A stretch of 64,000 nt of DNA, taken from CAWIJJ01 sp963836405. GTDB lineage: Bacteria; Acidobacteriota; Terriglobia; Bryobacterales; Bryobacteraceae. A program made the translations under genes and the position numbers. The stretch is from NCBI GenBank assembly GCA_963836405.1, contig CAWIJL010000010.1, positions 1 through 64,000 on the forward strand. Reading direction: 5' to 3'. The notes beneath the pieces were generated by a model that saw nothing but the letters and a program-made list of their open reading frames with translations, ran no database searches and was not told the DNA's origin. Positions 1-7,592 of the stretch are shown here, in pieces. Numbering within the stretch: position 1 is the first letter of the stretch; every line of letters begins with the position of its first letter.

Positions 1-216
1 CCGGAGTGTCAAATGCAGGGGGGCGCCTGTCAGCGGTTTCGGAACCTCCGCCGAGATAGGGCTCGGCGCAGTGGAGTGGATTTGACTCGTGGCTGGGGCA
101 GCGTTCCGGCTTGCCATCGAGCGACGGCGGGCTCCGGCGGGGTCATACCTCCACGGAAGGCGTTGAGTTTTCAAAGAGCAACGGAACGCTGCCAGCCGTC
201 CGCACGGCGCCCGGGT
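1..216. other. Non-coding flank of the insertion sequence
   Basis: I see no supported gene here. Open frames in this stretch lack recognisable protein features. It may contain the right end of the insertion sequence, but no inverted repeat matching the 1760-1800 side could be recognised by eye. Confidence 0.3.
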
Positions 217-1362
217 TCAGCCGGAATCGGGCGGACTGCGGGACCCCAGGGTCAGCCAAAGATAGGTGAATAAGTCCATGGCGGAGCGAACGCCATGGTC
301 TCCGCGGTGCAAGTAGCGCAGCCGGTAAAGGCGTTCGATCACCATAGCCAAGGCGATCAACAGCCAGACGATGAGGATGCTGTTGGGCTCGTGATGGCAG
401 ATGTGCTCCATGCCATAACGATTCTTGCCATCGTTGAAGCCGTGATTCTCGATCTCCCAGCGGCTCTTGGCCATGCGGTAAAGACTCAGGCTGCCAAGTT
501 TGGCGATGGGGAAGTCGGTCAGCCATTCGGCTTCGACCACGGTGCCATCGGGTTTGTGCTGGTGGTAGCGGAGCACGCGGACTTCGGGCCAGTTGAGGGT
601 TTCCCAAGAATCGAAATGATCGTAATCCCAGACCTCGACTCGGTCGTTGCCCTCCTGGAATATGGCATGGGGCGACTGGCCATCAAATCGCTCTCGCACT
701 GCGGCGGCCAACAGGGGAAGATTCTCTTTAAGGCGCGCCACTACCGGCAGTCCGACTTCGTCGGTGGTGTGCAAAAAAGGAGCGGTGGCGTATGCGCCGT
801 CTCCCACCACGTAATCAGCAAAGCGCGGCCCCAAGTGGTCTATGGCGCGCCGCAGCAAACGCTGTGCGGCGGCATATTCGCTGTCTCCGGGGCCGTAAGG
901 CTCGATATCCACCGGCAGCGTCAGGCCGGCTCCTACCACGCTGATCATCACAAAGTGATGCAGCGAACCGTGCAACTCGCCCTTGCTGTCCTTGACGGGA
1001 TCACACAATGGACACGGTTCTTTGTAGGTGCGTCCAGCGCCCGTGCCGTCCAGGGCCAAGCCGATGAAGCGGCTATTTTCGAAGGCCTTGTTGCGCTTGG
1101 CCTGGTGCAGTGCGGCTGCCAGCGCGACGCGTGTGATCTCCGGGTCCATCCGCTCGGTGCAGTAGGCCAAGGCATCATCCCCGAACTCTGTTTTGATCCC
1201 CAACTCTGCGCGCACCGGGGAGTGCATCAGCCATTCCAGGCGCAAGAAACTGGTCACCCGCAAGATGTGGCTGATGACCATGGACCAGACCAGATCCCGC
1301 GCGGGAATCTGAGGATAGGGCCGACCATCGCCGGGGTGCTCAAAGTAGGACTTCAGGCCCAC
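217..1362 (-). CDS. DDE transposase of a two-gene insertion sequence
   Basis: This is a cut-and-paste type transposase with a DDE (RNase H-like) catalytic core. With a GTG start at 1362 it is 381 residues. The candidate catalytic acids are D105 in LALDGTGAGR, D188 in VVGDGAY, and E303 or E305 in SRWEIENHGFNDGK, which resembles the E-containing signature of IS4-like elements. The frame stays open upstream to 1614, but that part overlaps the preceding gene in another frame and looks like a shadow. No ATG lies before the conserved LKSYFEHPGDGRPYP stretch, so the start is uncertain; GTG 1362 is the best in-frame choice and a non-standard CTG near 1410, after an AAAGGA, is possible. It follows the DUF6788-type gene in the same direction. 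I could not find convincing terminal inverted repeats. The exact IS family was not assigned. Confidence 0.8.
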   Translation of the reverse strand: MGLKSYFEHPGDGRPYPQIPARDLVWSMVISHILRVTSFLRLEWLMHSPVRAELGIKTEFGDDALAYCTERMDPEITRVALAAALHQAKRNKAFENSRFIGLALDGTGAGRTYKEPCPLCDPVKDSKGELHGSLHHFVMISVVGAGLTLPVDIEPYGPGDSEYAAAQRLLRRAIDHLGPRFADYVVGDGAYATAPFLHTTDEVGLPVVARLKENLPLLAAAVRERFDGQSPHAIFQEGNDRVEVWDYDHFDSWETLNWPEVRVLRYHQHKPDGTVVEAEWLTDFPIAKLGSLSLYRMAKSRWEIENHGFNDGKNRYGMEHICHHEPNSILIVWLLIALAMVIERLYRLRYLHRGDHGVRSAMDLFTYLWLTLGSRSPPDSG

Positions 1363-1406
1363 CTGATGACAGGCATAGTTGTGGATTTGACGGACGTGCG
1401 GTCCTT

Positions 1407-1757
1407 TCAGCGGGGCGGTTGCTGTTTGCGCCAAAGGACCAGCAACTCGGCATTGGCCGTAAGGACCTCGCGCAGAGCGTCCTGAAAGGCGCGGCCGGCT
1501 TCGACGCGCCGGCGGACGTCGTCCACCCAGATCTTGGGAATGCGCTCGACGCGTTTCTTGCCCGCAGCCATAAAGGTTAGCGACCAAGCGGGGTGTCGCT
1601 CGCCCTTGGCGCAATGGCAGGTAGGCTTTCCACAGCGCGTATGGCTGACGGAGAGCGAGCCGGGAAGCAGATCTTGGGGAAGTGGGAATTGGCGGAGCAG
1701 CGCAAACTTGCGTTGGCGGAGCCTGGCAGCTTCCGGACCTTTGGGGTCGCCTTCCAT
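1407..1757 (-). CDS. DUF6788-type small protein, IS accessory ORF
   Basis: This 116-residue protein has an N-terminal basic region and a CGKPTCHCAKGERHPAW motif (three cysteines, possible metal site), then a GKKRVERIPKIWVDDVRRRVE segment and a helical C-terminus. That pattern matches the DUF6788 family, which I know as a small ORF next to transposases in several phyla. Its stop lies about 45 bp before the GTG start I chose for the transposase, so translation may be coupled. Function is unknown; DNA binding or a role in transposition is inference from context. The ATG at 1757 has only a weak upstream purine stretch. Confidence 0.65.
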   Translation of the reverse strand: MEGDPKGPEAARLRQRKFALLRQFPLPQDLLPGSLSVSHTRCGKPTCHCAKGERHPAWSLTFMAAGKKRVERIPKIWVDDVRRRVEAGRAFQDALREVLTANAELLVLWRKQQPPR

Positions 1758-1874
1758 CTTGCGGTAATCATACTACAAGAATGATGTCAACACCAGCACA
1801 ATTTTCGAACGCGAAAATAGGCGGCTTCTGAGGACGGTTACGGCCGGCGGATTGCGCGCTGCATTCTCACGGGG

Positions 1875-2187
1875 TTAGCAACTCTGCATTATTGGAGTGC
1901 CGAGACTCCTGGGCGCCTGTTGCAACACGCTCTCGATCCGCCGGACCCATTCCTCGCGGCTGAACTCCGGCTCTTTCCGGATCACCGTGTGCGCGCCGAA
2001 CGCACCACCAGGCTGGTCACTACGATCTTGATTGCGTTCGGACGCCGCTTGATCGCACCCACCACTTGAAGCCGCTCATCCCGGGCAGCACCACGTCGAT
2101 GACCGCCAGGTCGAGTCCGTCCCGCATCTCCTGTTGCACAGAAAACGCGAATTCCTCATCGTCGTCCACAATGAGGATGGGACACAA
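1875..2187 (-). pseudogene. Response-regulator receiver domain remnant
   Basis: Reading the minus strand from a TTG at 2187 gives LCPILIVDDDEEFAFS, the N-terminal beta strand and acidic pocket of a CheY-like receiver. Next comes DLAVIDVVLPGMSGF with the phospho-acceptor Asp region. The stretch between them (helix 1 to strand 3) is too short, which indicates an internal deletion. After GF the homology continues in another frame as VVGAIKRRPNAIKIVVTS, and again in a third frame as a C-terminal segment with FSREEWVRRIESVLQQ, ending at TAA 1875. At least two frameshifts plus a deletion make it a dead gene. It sits between the insertion sequence and the 3' end of tRNA-Arg. Confidence 0.75.
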
Positions 2188-2193
2188 ATAGCG

Positions 2194-2270
2194 TGGTAGG
2201 GACGGGCAGATTCGAACTGCCGACCTGTCGCTTAGGAGGCGACCGCTCTATCCAACTGAGCTACGTCCCC
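2194..2270 (-). tRNA. tRNA-Arg (anticodon CCT)
   Basis: On the minus strand the sequence folds as a full cloverleaf. The acceptor GGGGACG pairs with CGTCCCT (position 1 is a G-U pair). The D arm contains GCTCAGTTGGATAGAGC, the anticodon stem-loop is GTCGC-CTCCTAA-GCGAC with anticodon CCT (reads AGG), and the T arm is GGCAG-TTCGAAT-CTGCC. Discriminator A and an encoded CCA follow at 2194-2196. Its 5' end overlaps the purD stop codon by 10 bp, so both are probably on one transcript or processed from it. The 3' end faces the accessory DNA to the left. Confidence 0.95.
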
Positions 2271-3481
2271 ACAGTGTCCCTATTGTACCGTCTCAGGCCC
2301 TTCCGCCCAATGTCCTTGCGCAGATGCATGCCGTCAAAACGGATTTGCCCCGCCCCCCGGTACGCCGCCGCGATCGCCTCCGGCAGGTCGCTCCCGCCCG
2401 CCGTCACGCCCAGCACCCGGCCGCCCGCCGTTTCGATTCCCTTCGCGCCGCACCTCGTTCCGGCCTGAAACACCGTCGCGCCCGATGCTTCCGCCTCCGC
2501 AATCCCGTGGATCGGCTTTCCGCTTTCGTAGGCTCCCGGATACCCTCCCGAGGCGAGCACCACGCACACGCTCGGTCCAGCGCGCCATGCGAGGCGCGTT
2601 CCACTGAGCCGCCCGGCCGCCGCCGCCGCCAGCGCGGGCACGAAGTCCGACGCCATCCGGTGCATCAGCGGCTGCGTCTCCGGATCCCCCAGCCGCACGT
2701 TGAATTCCAGCACCTTCATCCCGGCGCGCGTCATCATCAGGCCGGCGTAGAGAAATCCCGTGAACTTCGTCCGTTCCACGGTCGGATAGATCACCCGCTC
2801 CAGCACGTCGCGCGTCTGCTCCGCGGTCAAAATCGCCGCATCGCAATACGCGCCCATTCCGCCCGTGTTCGGACCCTCGTCATCGTCAAAGACCCGCTTG
2901 TGGTCCTGCGTCGGCGCGAGCGGCACCACGTCCCGCCCGTCGCACAGGGCGATGAAGCTCACCTCCTCGCCATCCAGGTACTCCTCGATCACCAGCCGGC
3001 CCTTCAATCCCGCCAGCGCCGACTCCGCTTCCGCGCGGGTTCCGGCCACCACCACTCCCTTCCCGGCGGCCAGCCCGTCGGCCTTGAGCACCACCGGAAA
3101 CCCGAAGCGCCCCAACTCGCGGCTCGCGTCCTCGACCGTTTCCGTCACCACGAAATCCGCCGTCGGAATGTTATTCCGCATGAAGAAGTTCTTTGCGAAG
3201 ACTTTGGAGCCTTCCAGTTGCGCCGCCTCGCGCCCCGGTCCCACGATCGGCAGCCCGGCAGCCCGGAACCGGTCCACGATCCCTTCCACCAGCGGCACCT
3301 CCGGCCCGACCACCGTCAAATCCGGCCTCAGCCGTTCTGCCTCTTCGAGCGGGAGGCACCGGCCCACCTGCGCCATTCCCGGATTCCCCGGGGCGGATAC
3401 GACCTCCACCCCCGGCGACTGCGCCAGCTTCCACCCGAGCGCATGCTCTCTTCCGCCGCTGCCGATAATCAGGATCCGCAT
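2261..3481 (-). CDS. purD: Phosphoribosylamine-glycine ligase (GAR synthetase)
   Basis: PurD joins 5-phosphoribosylamine and glycine with ATP in the second step of purine synthesis, in the cytoplasm. The 406-residue protein starts MRILIIGSGGREHAL (dinucleotide-like fold). It has an ATP-grasp core with VLKADGLAAGKGV at about 131-143 and QDHKRVFDDDEGPNTGGMGAY at about 192-212, both PurD hallmarks. Length is slightly below the usual 420-430. ATG 3481 is preferred over an upstream in-frame start at 3499 because the family begins at MRIL. It is divergent from mnmG, with only 17 bp between start codons, and its stop codon lies inside the first bases of tRNA-Arg. Confidence 0.95.
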   Translation of the reverse strand: MRILIIGSGGREHALGWKLAQSPGVEVVSAPGNPGMAQVGRCLPLEEAERLRPDLTVVGPEVPLVEGIVDRFRAAGLPIVGPGREAAQLEGSKVFAKNFFMRNNIPTADFVVTETVEDASRELGRFGFPVVLKADGLAAGKGVVVAGTRAEAESALAGLKGRLVIEEYLDGEEVSFIALCDGRDVVPLAPTQDHKRVFDDDEGPNTGGMGAYCDAAILTAEQTRDVLERVIYPTVERTKFTGFLYAGLMMTRAGMKVLEFNVRLGDPETQPLMHRMASDFVPALAAAAAGRLSGTRLAWRAGPSVCVVLASGGYPGAYESGKPIHGIAEAEASGATVFQAGTRCGAKGIETAGGRVLGVTAGGSDLPEAIAAAYRGAGQIRFDGMHLRKDIGRKGLRRYNRDTVGT

Positions 3482-3485
3482 TCCG

Positions 3486-3495
3486 TACAATAGTA
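3486..3495. promoter_or_regulatory. Overlapping divergent -10 elements of purD and mnmG
   Basis: TACAAT at 3486-3491 points right and ends 7 nt before the mnmG ATG. TACTAT at 3490-3495 (minus strand) points left and ends 8 nt before the purD ATG. There is no room for a Shine-Dalgarno sequence, so both mRNAs would be leaderless or nearly so. The two -10 boxes share two bases, so RNA polymerase could probably not open both at once. The assignment is by motif only. Confidence 0.5.
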
Positions 3496-3498
3496 ACA

Positions 3499-5298
3499 AT
3501 GCTCGAACGGTACGACGTCGTCGTCATCGGCGCCGGCCATGCGGGGTGCGAAGCCGCCCGCGCCTGTGCCCGGGTTGGCCTGCGGACCGCCATGGTCACG
3601 ATGAATCTGGACCTCATCGCCCAGATGTCGTGCAACCCGGCGATCGGCGGAATTGCTAAAGGGCACCTCGTCCGGGAGGTGGACGCCCTCGGGGGCGTGA
3701 TGGGCGAGGTGGCGGATGCGGTCGGCATTCAATTCCGCCTGCTCAACACGAGCCGCGGTCCCGCGGTCTGGTCGCCCCGCGCCCAGATGGACAAGAAAAT
3801 GTACCGCGTCCGCATGCGCGAGGTGCTCGAAAAGGAGCCCAACCTGCGCATCAAGCAGGCGGAGGTCGCCGCGCTCGAGATCGTAGGGCGGACGGTGACC
3901 GGCGTGCTGCTTCGCGACGGCCGAACCATCGCCGCCCCGGCCGTCATCATGACCACGGGGACTTTCCTGAACGGCCTGGCGCATGTGGGCGAGTCCCGCT
4001 ACAGTTGCGGCCGCAACGGCGAGGCGCCTTCCGAACTTCTCGGCACACAACTCCGGAGCCTCGGCCTCAACTGGACCCGCCTGAAGACCGGCACTCCGCC
4101 CCGCCTCGATGGCCGGTCGATCGACTGGTCGCAATTTGAGTCCCAGCCGGGCGACCGCGACCCGACGCCGTTTTCATTTTTGACCGAGGCCATCGACCGG
4201 CCCCAGATCCACTGCCACATCGGCTACACCACCGCCGCGACGCTTCGCGTGCTCCGCGATGCGATTCCGCGGTCGCCGTTGTACAGCGGGCAGATCGAAG
4301 GGGTCGGACCGCGCTACTGCCCGTCGATCGAGGACAAGGTGGTGAAGTTCCCCGATAAGCTCCGTCACCAGATTTTTCTAGAGCCGGAGGGGCTCGATAC
4401 CAACGAAGTCTACGTCAATGGCATGTCCAGCAGTATGCCCATCGACGTGCAGGCGGCCATGGTCGCCTCGGTGCCGGGTCTCGAGCACGCGGAAATGATC
4501 CGCCCGGGATACGCTATAGAATATGATGCGGTCGATCCCCGTGAGCTGCACCACACTTTAGAGGTTAAGTCCATCGGCGGCCTATACTTAGCGGGCCAGA
4601 TCAACGGCACGTCCGGGTACGAGGAGGCTGCGTGCCAGGGTCTGGTCGCCGGGCTGAATGTTGCCTGCAAGCTCGGCGCCTGCGAACCGGTCCGGATCGG
4701 CCGGACTGAGGGCTATACCGGGATCCTGATCGACGACCTGGTAACCAAGGGCGCGGACGAGCCCTACCGCATGTTCACCTCCCGCGCCGAGTACCGCCTT
4801 CATCTGCGCATCGACAACGCGGATGTCCGGCTGACGCCCGTCGGACGGCGCGCCGGCCTGGTCACCGACGAGCGATGGGAGCTGCTGAGGCGGAAGTTGG
4901 CGCAAAAGGAGCGGCTCACGGCGGCGCTCGAGAGCCACCGCAACGGGCAGTGGCTGAAGCGGCCGGAAGCGAGGATCCCGGAAATCCATGGCTGGATCGT
5001 GGAGGTGCTCGGAGAAGAGCCCGTCCGGGGCCTGCTGGCGACGGTCGAGACCGAGGTGAAGTACAGCGGGTACATCAGCCAGCAGGAGCGGCAGATCGAG
5101 CGGCTCAAGGATGCCGAGCGGCGGCCGATTCCGGCGGCGTTTGCATTTTGCGGGATTCCGGGGCTGTCTCGGGAGATCCGGGACAAGCTCGAGAAGGTCC
5201 GGCCCGGCACGCTGGGGCAGGCTGCCCGGATTCCGGGCGTGACTCCTGCGGCGGTGGCGATCCTGGACGTGTACCTGAGCCTCAGCCGTGTTTCGTAA
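3499..5298 (+). CDS. mnmG: tRNA uridine-5-carboxymethylaminomethyl modification enzyme MnmG (GidA)
   Basis: MnmG, with MnmE, adds the carboxymethylaminomethyl group to U34 of certain tRNAs, using FAD and a folate. The 599-residue protein begins with the FAD-binding VVVIGAGHAGCEAA motif (about 8-21), followed by MSCNPAIGG and the conserved NTSRGPAVWSPRAQMDK stretch. The C-terminal helical domain is complete. Length fits the family (about 620). It overlaps the start of rsmG by 11 bp, the classical gidA-gidB pair. Transcription probably starts at or next to the ATG. Confidence 0.97.
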   Translation: MLERYDVVVIGAGHAGCEAARACARVGLRTAMVTMNLDLIAQMSCNPAIGGIAKGHLVREVDALGGVMGEVADAVGIQFRLLNTSRGPAVWSPRAQMDKKMYRVRMREVLEKEPNLRIKQAEVAALEIVGRTVTGVLLRDGRTIAAPAVIMTTGTFLNGLAHVGESRYSCGRNGEAPSELLGTQLRSLGLNWTRLKTGTPPRLDGRSIDWSQFESQPGDRDPTPFSFLTEAIDRPQIHCHIGYTTAATLRVLRDAIPRSPLYSGQIEGVGPRYCPSIEDKVVKFPDKLRHQIFLEPEGLDTNEVYVNGMSSSMPIDVQAAMVASVPGLEHAEMIRPGYAIEYDAVDPRELHHTLEVKSIGGLYLAGQINGTSGYEEAACQGLVAGLNVACKLGACEPVRIGRTEGYTGILIDDLVTKGADEPYRMFTSRAEYRLHLRIDNADVRLTPVGRRAGLVTDERWELLRRKLAQKERLTAALESHRNGQWLKRPEARIPEIHGWIVEVLGEEPVRGLLATVETEVKYSGYISQQERQIERLKDAERRPIPAAFAFCGIPGLSREIRDKLEKVRPGTLGQAARIPGVTPAAVAILDVYLSLSRVS

Positions 5299-5896
5299 AC
5301 ATCTGGCGCAGCTTCTGGCGCAACTCTGCCCGCTGCCGGAAGAACGCCTCACATTGCTGGAACAGCACTATCGGCTGCTGGTCAAGTGGAACAAGGTCCT
5401 GAATCTGACGCGGGTGGACCGGCCGGAAGAAGCGGCGGAGCGCCACTATGCCGAGGCTTTGTTTCTAGCGTCGCGCCTGCCCGAGGGGCAGTTTCGGGTG
5501 GCGGATATCGGCTCCGGCGCGGGATTTCCGGGGATTCCGGCGGCGATCTTCCGGCCCGAGTGGGCGGTGACGCTGATCGAGTCGCATCAGCGGAAGGCCG
5601 TGTTTCTCCGCGAAGCGAGTCGGGGTCTGTCGAATGTTCGGGTTCTGGCGATGCGGGCGGAGGCGGTTACGGAGACTTTCGATTGGGCGATTTCCCGGGC
5701 GGTCAGCTATGCCGGCCTGGAGCCGTCGCTGCGCCGGTTGGCGAAGCGGGCGGCGTTGCTGACGGGCGCGGAAGAGCCCCCGGCGGCACTTGGGTTCGCG
5801 TGGGAAGAGCCTGTGGCTTTGCCGTGGGGCGAGCAGCGCTTTCTCCGTGTTTCACGTGAAACATCCAAAAATGCGCCAGGATTTGAAGGACTTTGA
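5288..5896 (+). CDS. rsmG: 16S rRNA (guanine-527-N7)-methyltransferase RsmG (GidB)
   Basis: RsmG methylates N7 of G527 in 16S rRNA with S-adenosylmethionine. The 202-residue protein has the family N-terminus with LLVKWNKVLNLTRV (about 30-43) and the SAM-binding motif VADIGSGAGFPGIP at about 71-84. It overlaps mnmG by 11 bp, which suggests translational coupling. Its C-terminal codons contain a perfect parS site (5848-5863), so the last residues are set partly by that site; the protein is also a little short at the C-terminus for the family. Confidence 0.95.
   Translation: MFRKHLAQLLAQLCPLPEERLTLLEQHYRLLVKWNKVLNLTRVDRPEEAAERHYAEALFLASRLPEGQFRVADIGSGAGFPGIPAAIFRPEWAVTLIESHQRKAVFLREASRGLSNVRVLAMRAEAVTETFDWAISRAVSYAGLEPSLRRLAKRAALLTGAEEPPAALGFAWEEPVALPWGEQRFLRVSRETSKNAPGFEGL
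5848..5863. promoter_or_regulatory. parS site 1 (ParB-binding centromere)
   Basis: TGTTTCACGTGAAACA is a perfect 16-bp palindrome identical to the bacterial parS consensus. It lies inside the 3' end of rsmG and 50 bp from a second identical copy. ParB encoded just downstream is expected to load here. Confidence 0.95.
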
Positions 5897-5897
5897 C

Positions 5898-5913
5898 TGT
5901 TTCACGTGAAACA
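5898..5913. promoter_or_regulatory. parS site 2 in the parA promoter region
   Basis: This is a second perfect TGTTTCACGTGAAACA, directly after the rsmG stop codon and 23 bp before the parA start. It overlaps the place where the -35 region of the parA promoter should be (TTCACG, 18 bp before TAGTAT), so ParB binding could also repress its own operon. Confidence 0.95.
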
Positions 5914-5924
5914 GCACTTCATGG

Positions 5925-5930
5925 TAGTAT
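5925..5930 (+). promoter_or_regulatory. Candidate -10 element of parAB
   Basis: TAGTAT ends 6 nt before the TTG start of parA. The spacing leaves no 5' UTR with a ribosome-binding site, consistent with a leaderless message. The -35 would fall in parS site 2. Confidence 0.4.
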
Positions 5931-5936
5931 GGCGAC

Positions 5937-6728
5937 TTGAACCGAGTACTCGCCGTCGCTAATCAGAAAGGCGGAGTCGGCAAGACCACCACCGCCATCA
6001 ACCTCGCGGCTTCGCTGGCTGCCAACGACCTCACGGTCCTGGTCGTGGACTCGGATCCACAAGGCAACGCCACCACCGGGCTCGGCATTCAAAAAATCCC
6101 CGACCGCCCCAGCATGTACGACGTCTTGCTCGGCGACGAAAATCCCCAAGACGCAGTTCTCGCCACCGAGTTCGAAGGCCTGCATCTCATTCCGGCCGAC
6201 AAAAACCTGGTCGGCGCCAACCTCGAACTCGTCGACCTGCCGCGCCGCGAATTCCGCCTCCGGGAACGGCTCGCCCCACTCCGCGCAGCCTATCAGTACA
6301 TCGTGATCGACTGCCCCCCGGCTCTCGACCTCCTGACCCTCAACGCCCTGATCGCCGCCGACGCCGTCGTCGTTCCCATTCAGTGCGAATTCTTCGCCCT
6401 CGAAGGAATTTCCGAGCTCATGGATACCATCGACCGGATCGGCGCCAGCTTTAGCCATCCGCTCCAGATCGAGGGCATTCTCCTCACCATGTACGACGAC
6501 CGCACCAATCTCACCCGCCAGGTCGCCAGCGACCTGCGCGAATTCTTCTCCGATCAGGTCTTCCGCACCATCGTGCCCCGCAGCATCCGCCTCGCCGAAG
6601 CGCCCAGTTTCGGCAAGCCCATCCTGTACTACGACCCGCGCTCCCGCGGCGCCGAAAGCTATATCAAGCTCGCCAAAGAGATCCTGGACCATGAACAAAG
6701 CCGAAAACCCGCGCAAAGCACTCGGTAA
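5937..6728 (+). CDS. parA: Chromosome-partitioning ATPase ParA (Soj)
   Basis: ParA is a deviant Walker ATPase that moves ParB-parS complexes over the nucleoid. The 263-residue protein starts MNRVLAVANQKGGVGKTTTAINLA with the deviant Walker A at 10-18, has VLVVDSDPQGNATTGLG (switch I) and YIVIDCPPALDLLTLNAL (Walker B). The start codon is TTG 5937; no in-frame ATG lies upstream and the family begins at this point. It overlaps parB by 38 bp. The order mnmG-rsmG-parA-parB is the conserved order found near many bacterial replication origins. Confidence 0.96.
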   Translation: MNRVLAVANQKGGVGKTTTAINLAASLAANDLTVLVVDSDPQGNATTGLGIQKIPDRPSMYDVLLGDENPQDAVLATEFEGLHLIPADKNLVGANLELVDLPRREFRLRERLAPLRAAYQYIVIDCPPALDLLTLNALIAADAVVVPIQCEFFALEGISELMDTIDRIGASFSHPLQIEGILLTMYDDRTNLTRQVASDLREFFSDQVFRTIVPRSIRLAEAPSFGKPILYYDPRSRGAESYIKLAKEILDHEQSRKPAQSTR

Positions 6729-7590
6729 GGGCCTCAACGCCCTGCTTCCTACCCGCAATCATCCCCCCGCCGCACCCGAGGTCCGCCCCCCGGCGCCCGA
6801 CGAGCCGACCCGGATGCTGCCCACCGGGCAGATCCAGGCCAACCCGCTGCAACCGCGCCGCCATTTCGACCCCGGCGCTCTGAACGAACTGGCGCAGTCG
6901 ATTCGCACCCACGGCATCATTCAACCGCTGATCGTCCGCAAGGCCGGCGACCGCTATGAACTCGTCGCCGGAGAACGCCGGCTACGGGCCGCGAAACTCG
7001 TGCCCCTCGAGAACGTGCCCGTCGTCATCAGGGATATTCCCGACCACCGGCTCCTGGAGATCACGCTGATCGAGAATATCCAGCGCGAAGACCTCAATCC
7101 CATCGAGACCGCCATCGCCTTCGAGCGGCTGCTCCGCGAACTGCACGTCGGCGCGGAAATCGTCGGCAGCCGCACCGGCAAGGACCGCAGCACCATCCTC
7201 AACGCCATTCGCCTGCTCCAGCTTCCCCCCGATCTCCAGCAACTCGTCGCCGAGCGCAAGCTCAGCGCCGGCCAGGCCCGCTGCCTGCTCTCGCTGCCCA
7301 CGCGCGAAATCCAGCGCGATGTCGCCAACAAAGCCGTTCAGCACGGCTGGTCTGTCCGGCACATGGAAGTGCTGACTCAAAAGATGCTGGCGGGGAAGCA
7401 GCCCAAAGCCGTGGAAGAGGTGCAACTCGACCCGAATGTGAAAGCCGCCATACAGGAAATGCAGCGCGTGCTCGGAACCCGGGTCAAGATCGTGGAGAAA
7501 CCCAAGCGGAAGGGCGGCCGCATCGAAATCGAATATTACAGCCAGGAAGATCTGGACCGCATTTACTCGGCGATCGTCGGGGAGGCGTAA
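6691..7590 (+). CDS. parB: Chromosome-partitioning protein ParB (Spo0J)
   Basis: ParB binds parS, spreads using CTP, and loads SMC. The 299-residue protein starts with the conserved ALGKGLNALLP segment (ParA-stimulating N-terminus). It carries the CTPase/spreading motif GERRLRAAK at 94-102, ENIQREDLNPIE at about 128-139 and a helix-turn-helix centred on GKDRSTILNAIRLLQLPP. The usual TQEE-type start of the HTH is replaced by HVGAEIVGSRTG, a mild divergence. It overlaps parA and ends 2 bp from the convergent MerR-like gene. Confidence 0.96.
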   Translation: MNKAENPRKALGKGLNALLPTRNHPPAAPEVRPPAPDEPTRMLPTGQIQANPLQPRRHFDPGALNELAQSIRTHGIIQPLIVRKAGDRYELVAGERRLRAAKLVPLENVPVVIRDIPDHRLLEITLIENIQREDLNPIETAIAFERLLRELHVGAEIVGSRTGKDRSTILNAIRLLQLPPDLQQLVAERKLSAGQARCLLSLPTREIQRDVANKAVQHGWSVRHMEVLTQKMLAGKQPKAVEEVQLDPNVKAAIQEMQRVLGTRVKIVEKPKRKGGRIEIEYYSQEDLDRIYSAIVGEA

Positions 7591-7592
7591 CT

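Noticed and set aside
295..1485. 396-codon frame opposite the transposase
   Set aside because: It mirrors the transposase frame, has no family motifs, and its length follows from high GC.
1801..1818. Hairpin ATTTTCG-AACG-CGAAAAT beside the insertion sequence
   Set aside because: It could be an end structure or terminator of the element, but no matching copy was found at the other end, so it is not called.
2193..2468. Open frame beginning MVGTGRFELPTCRLGGDR on the plus strand
   Set aside because: This is the well-known false protein from reading a tRNA gene antisense; it overlaps tRNA-Arg and then purD in the wrong frame.
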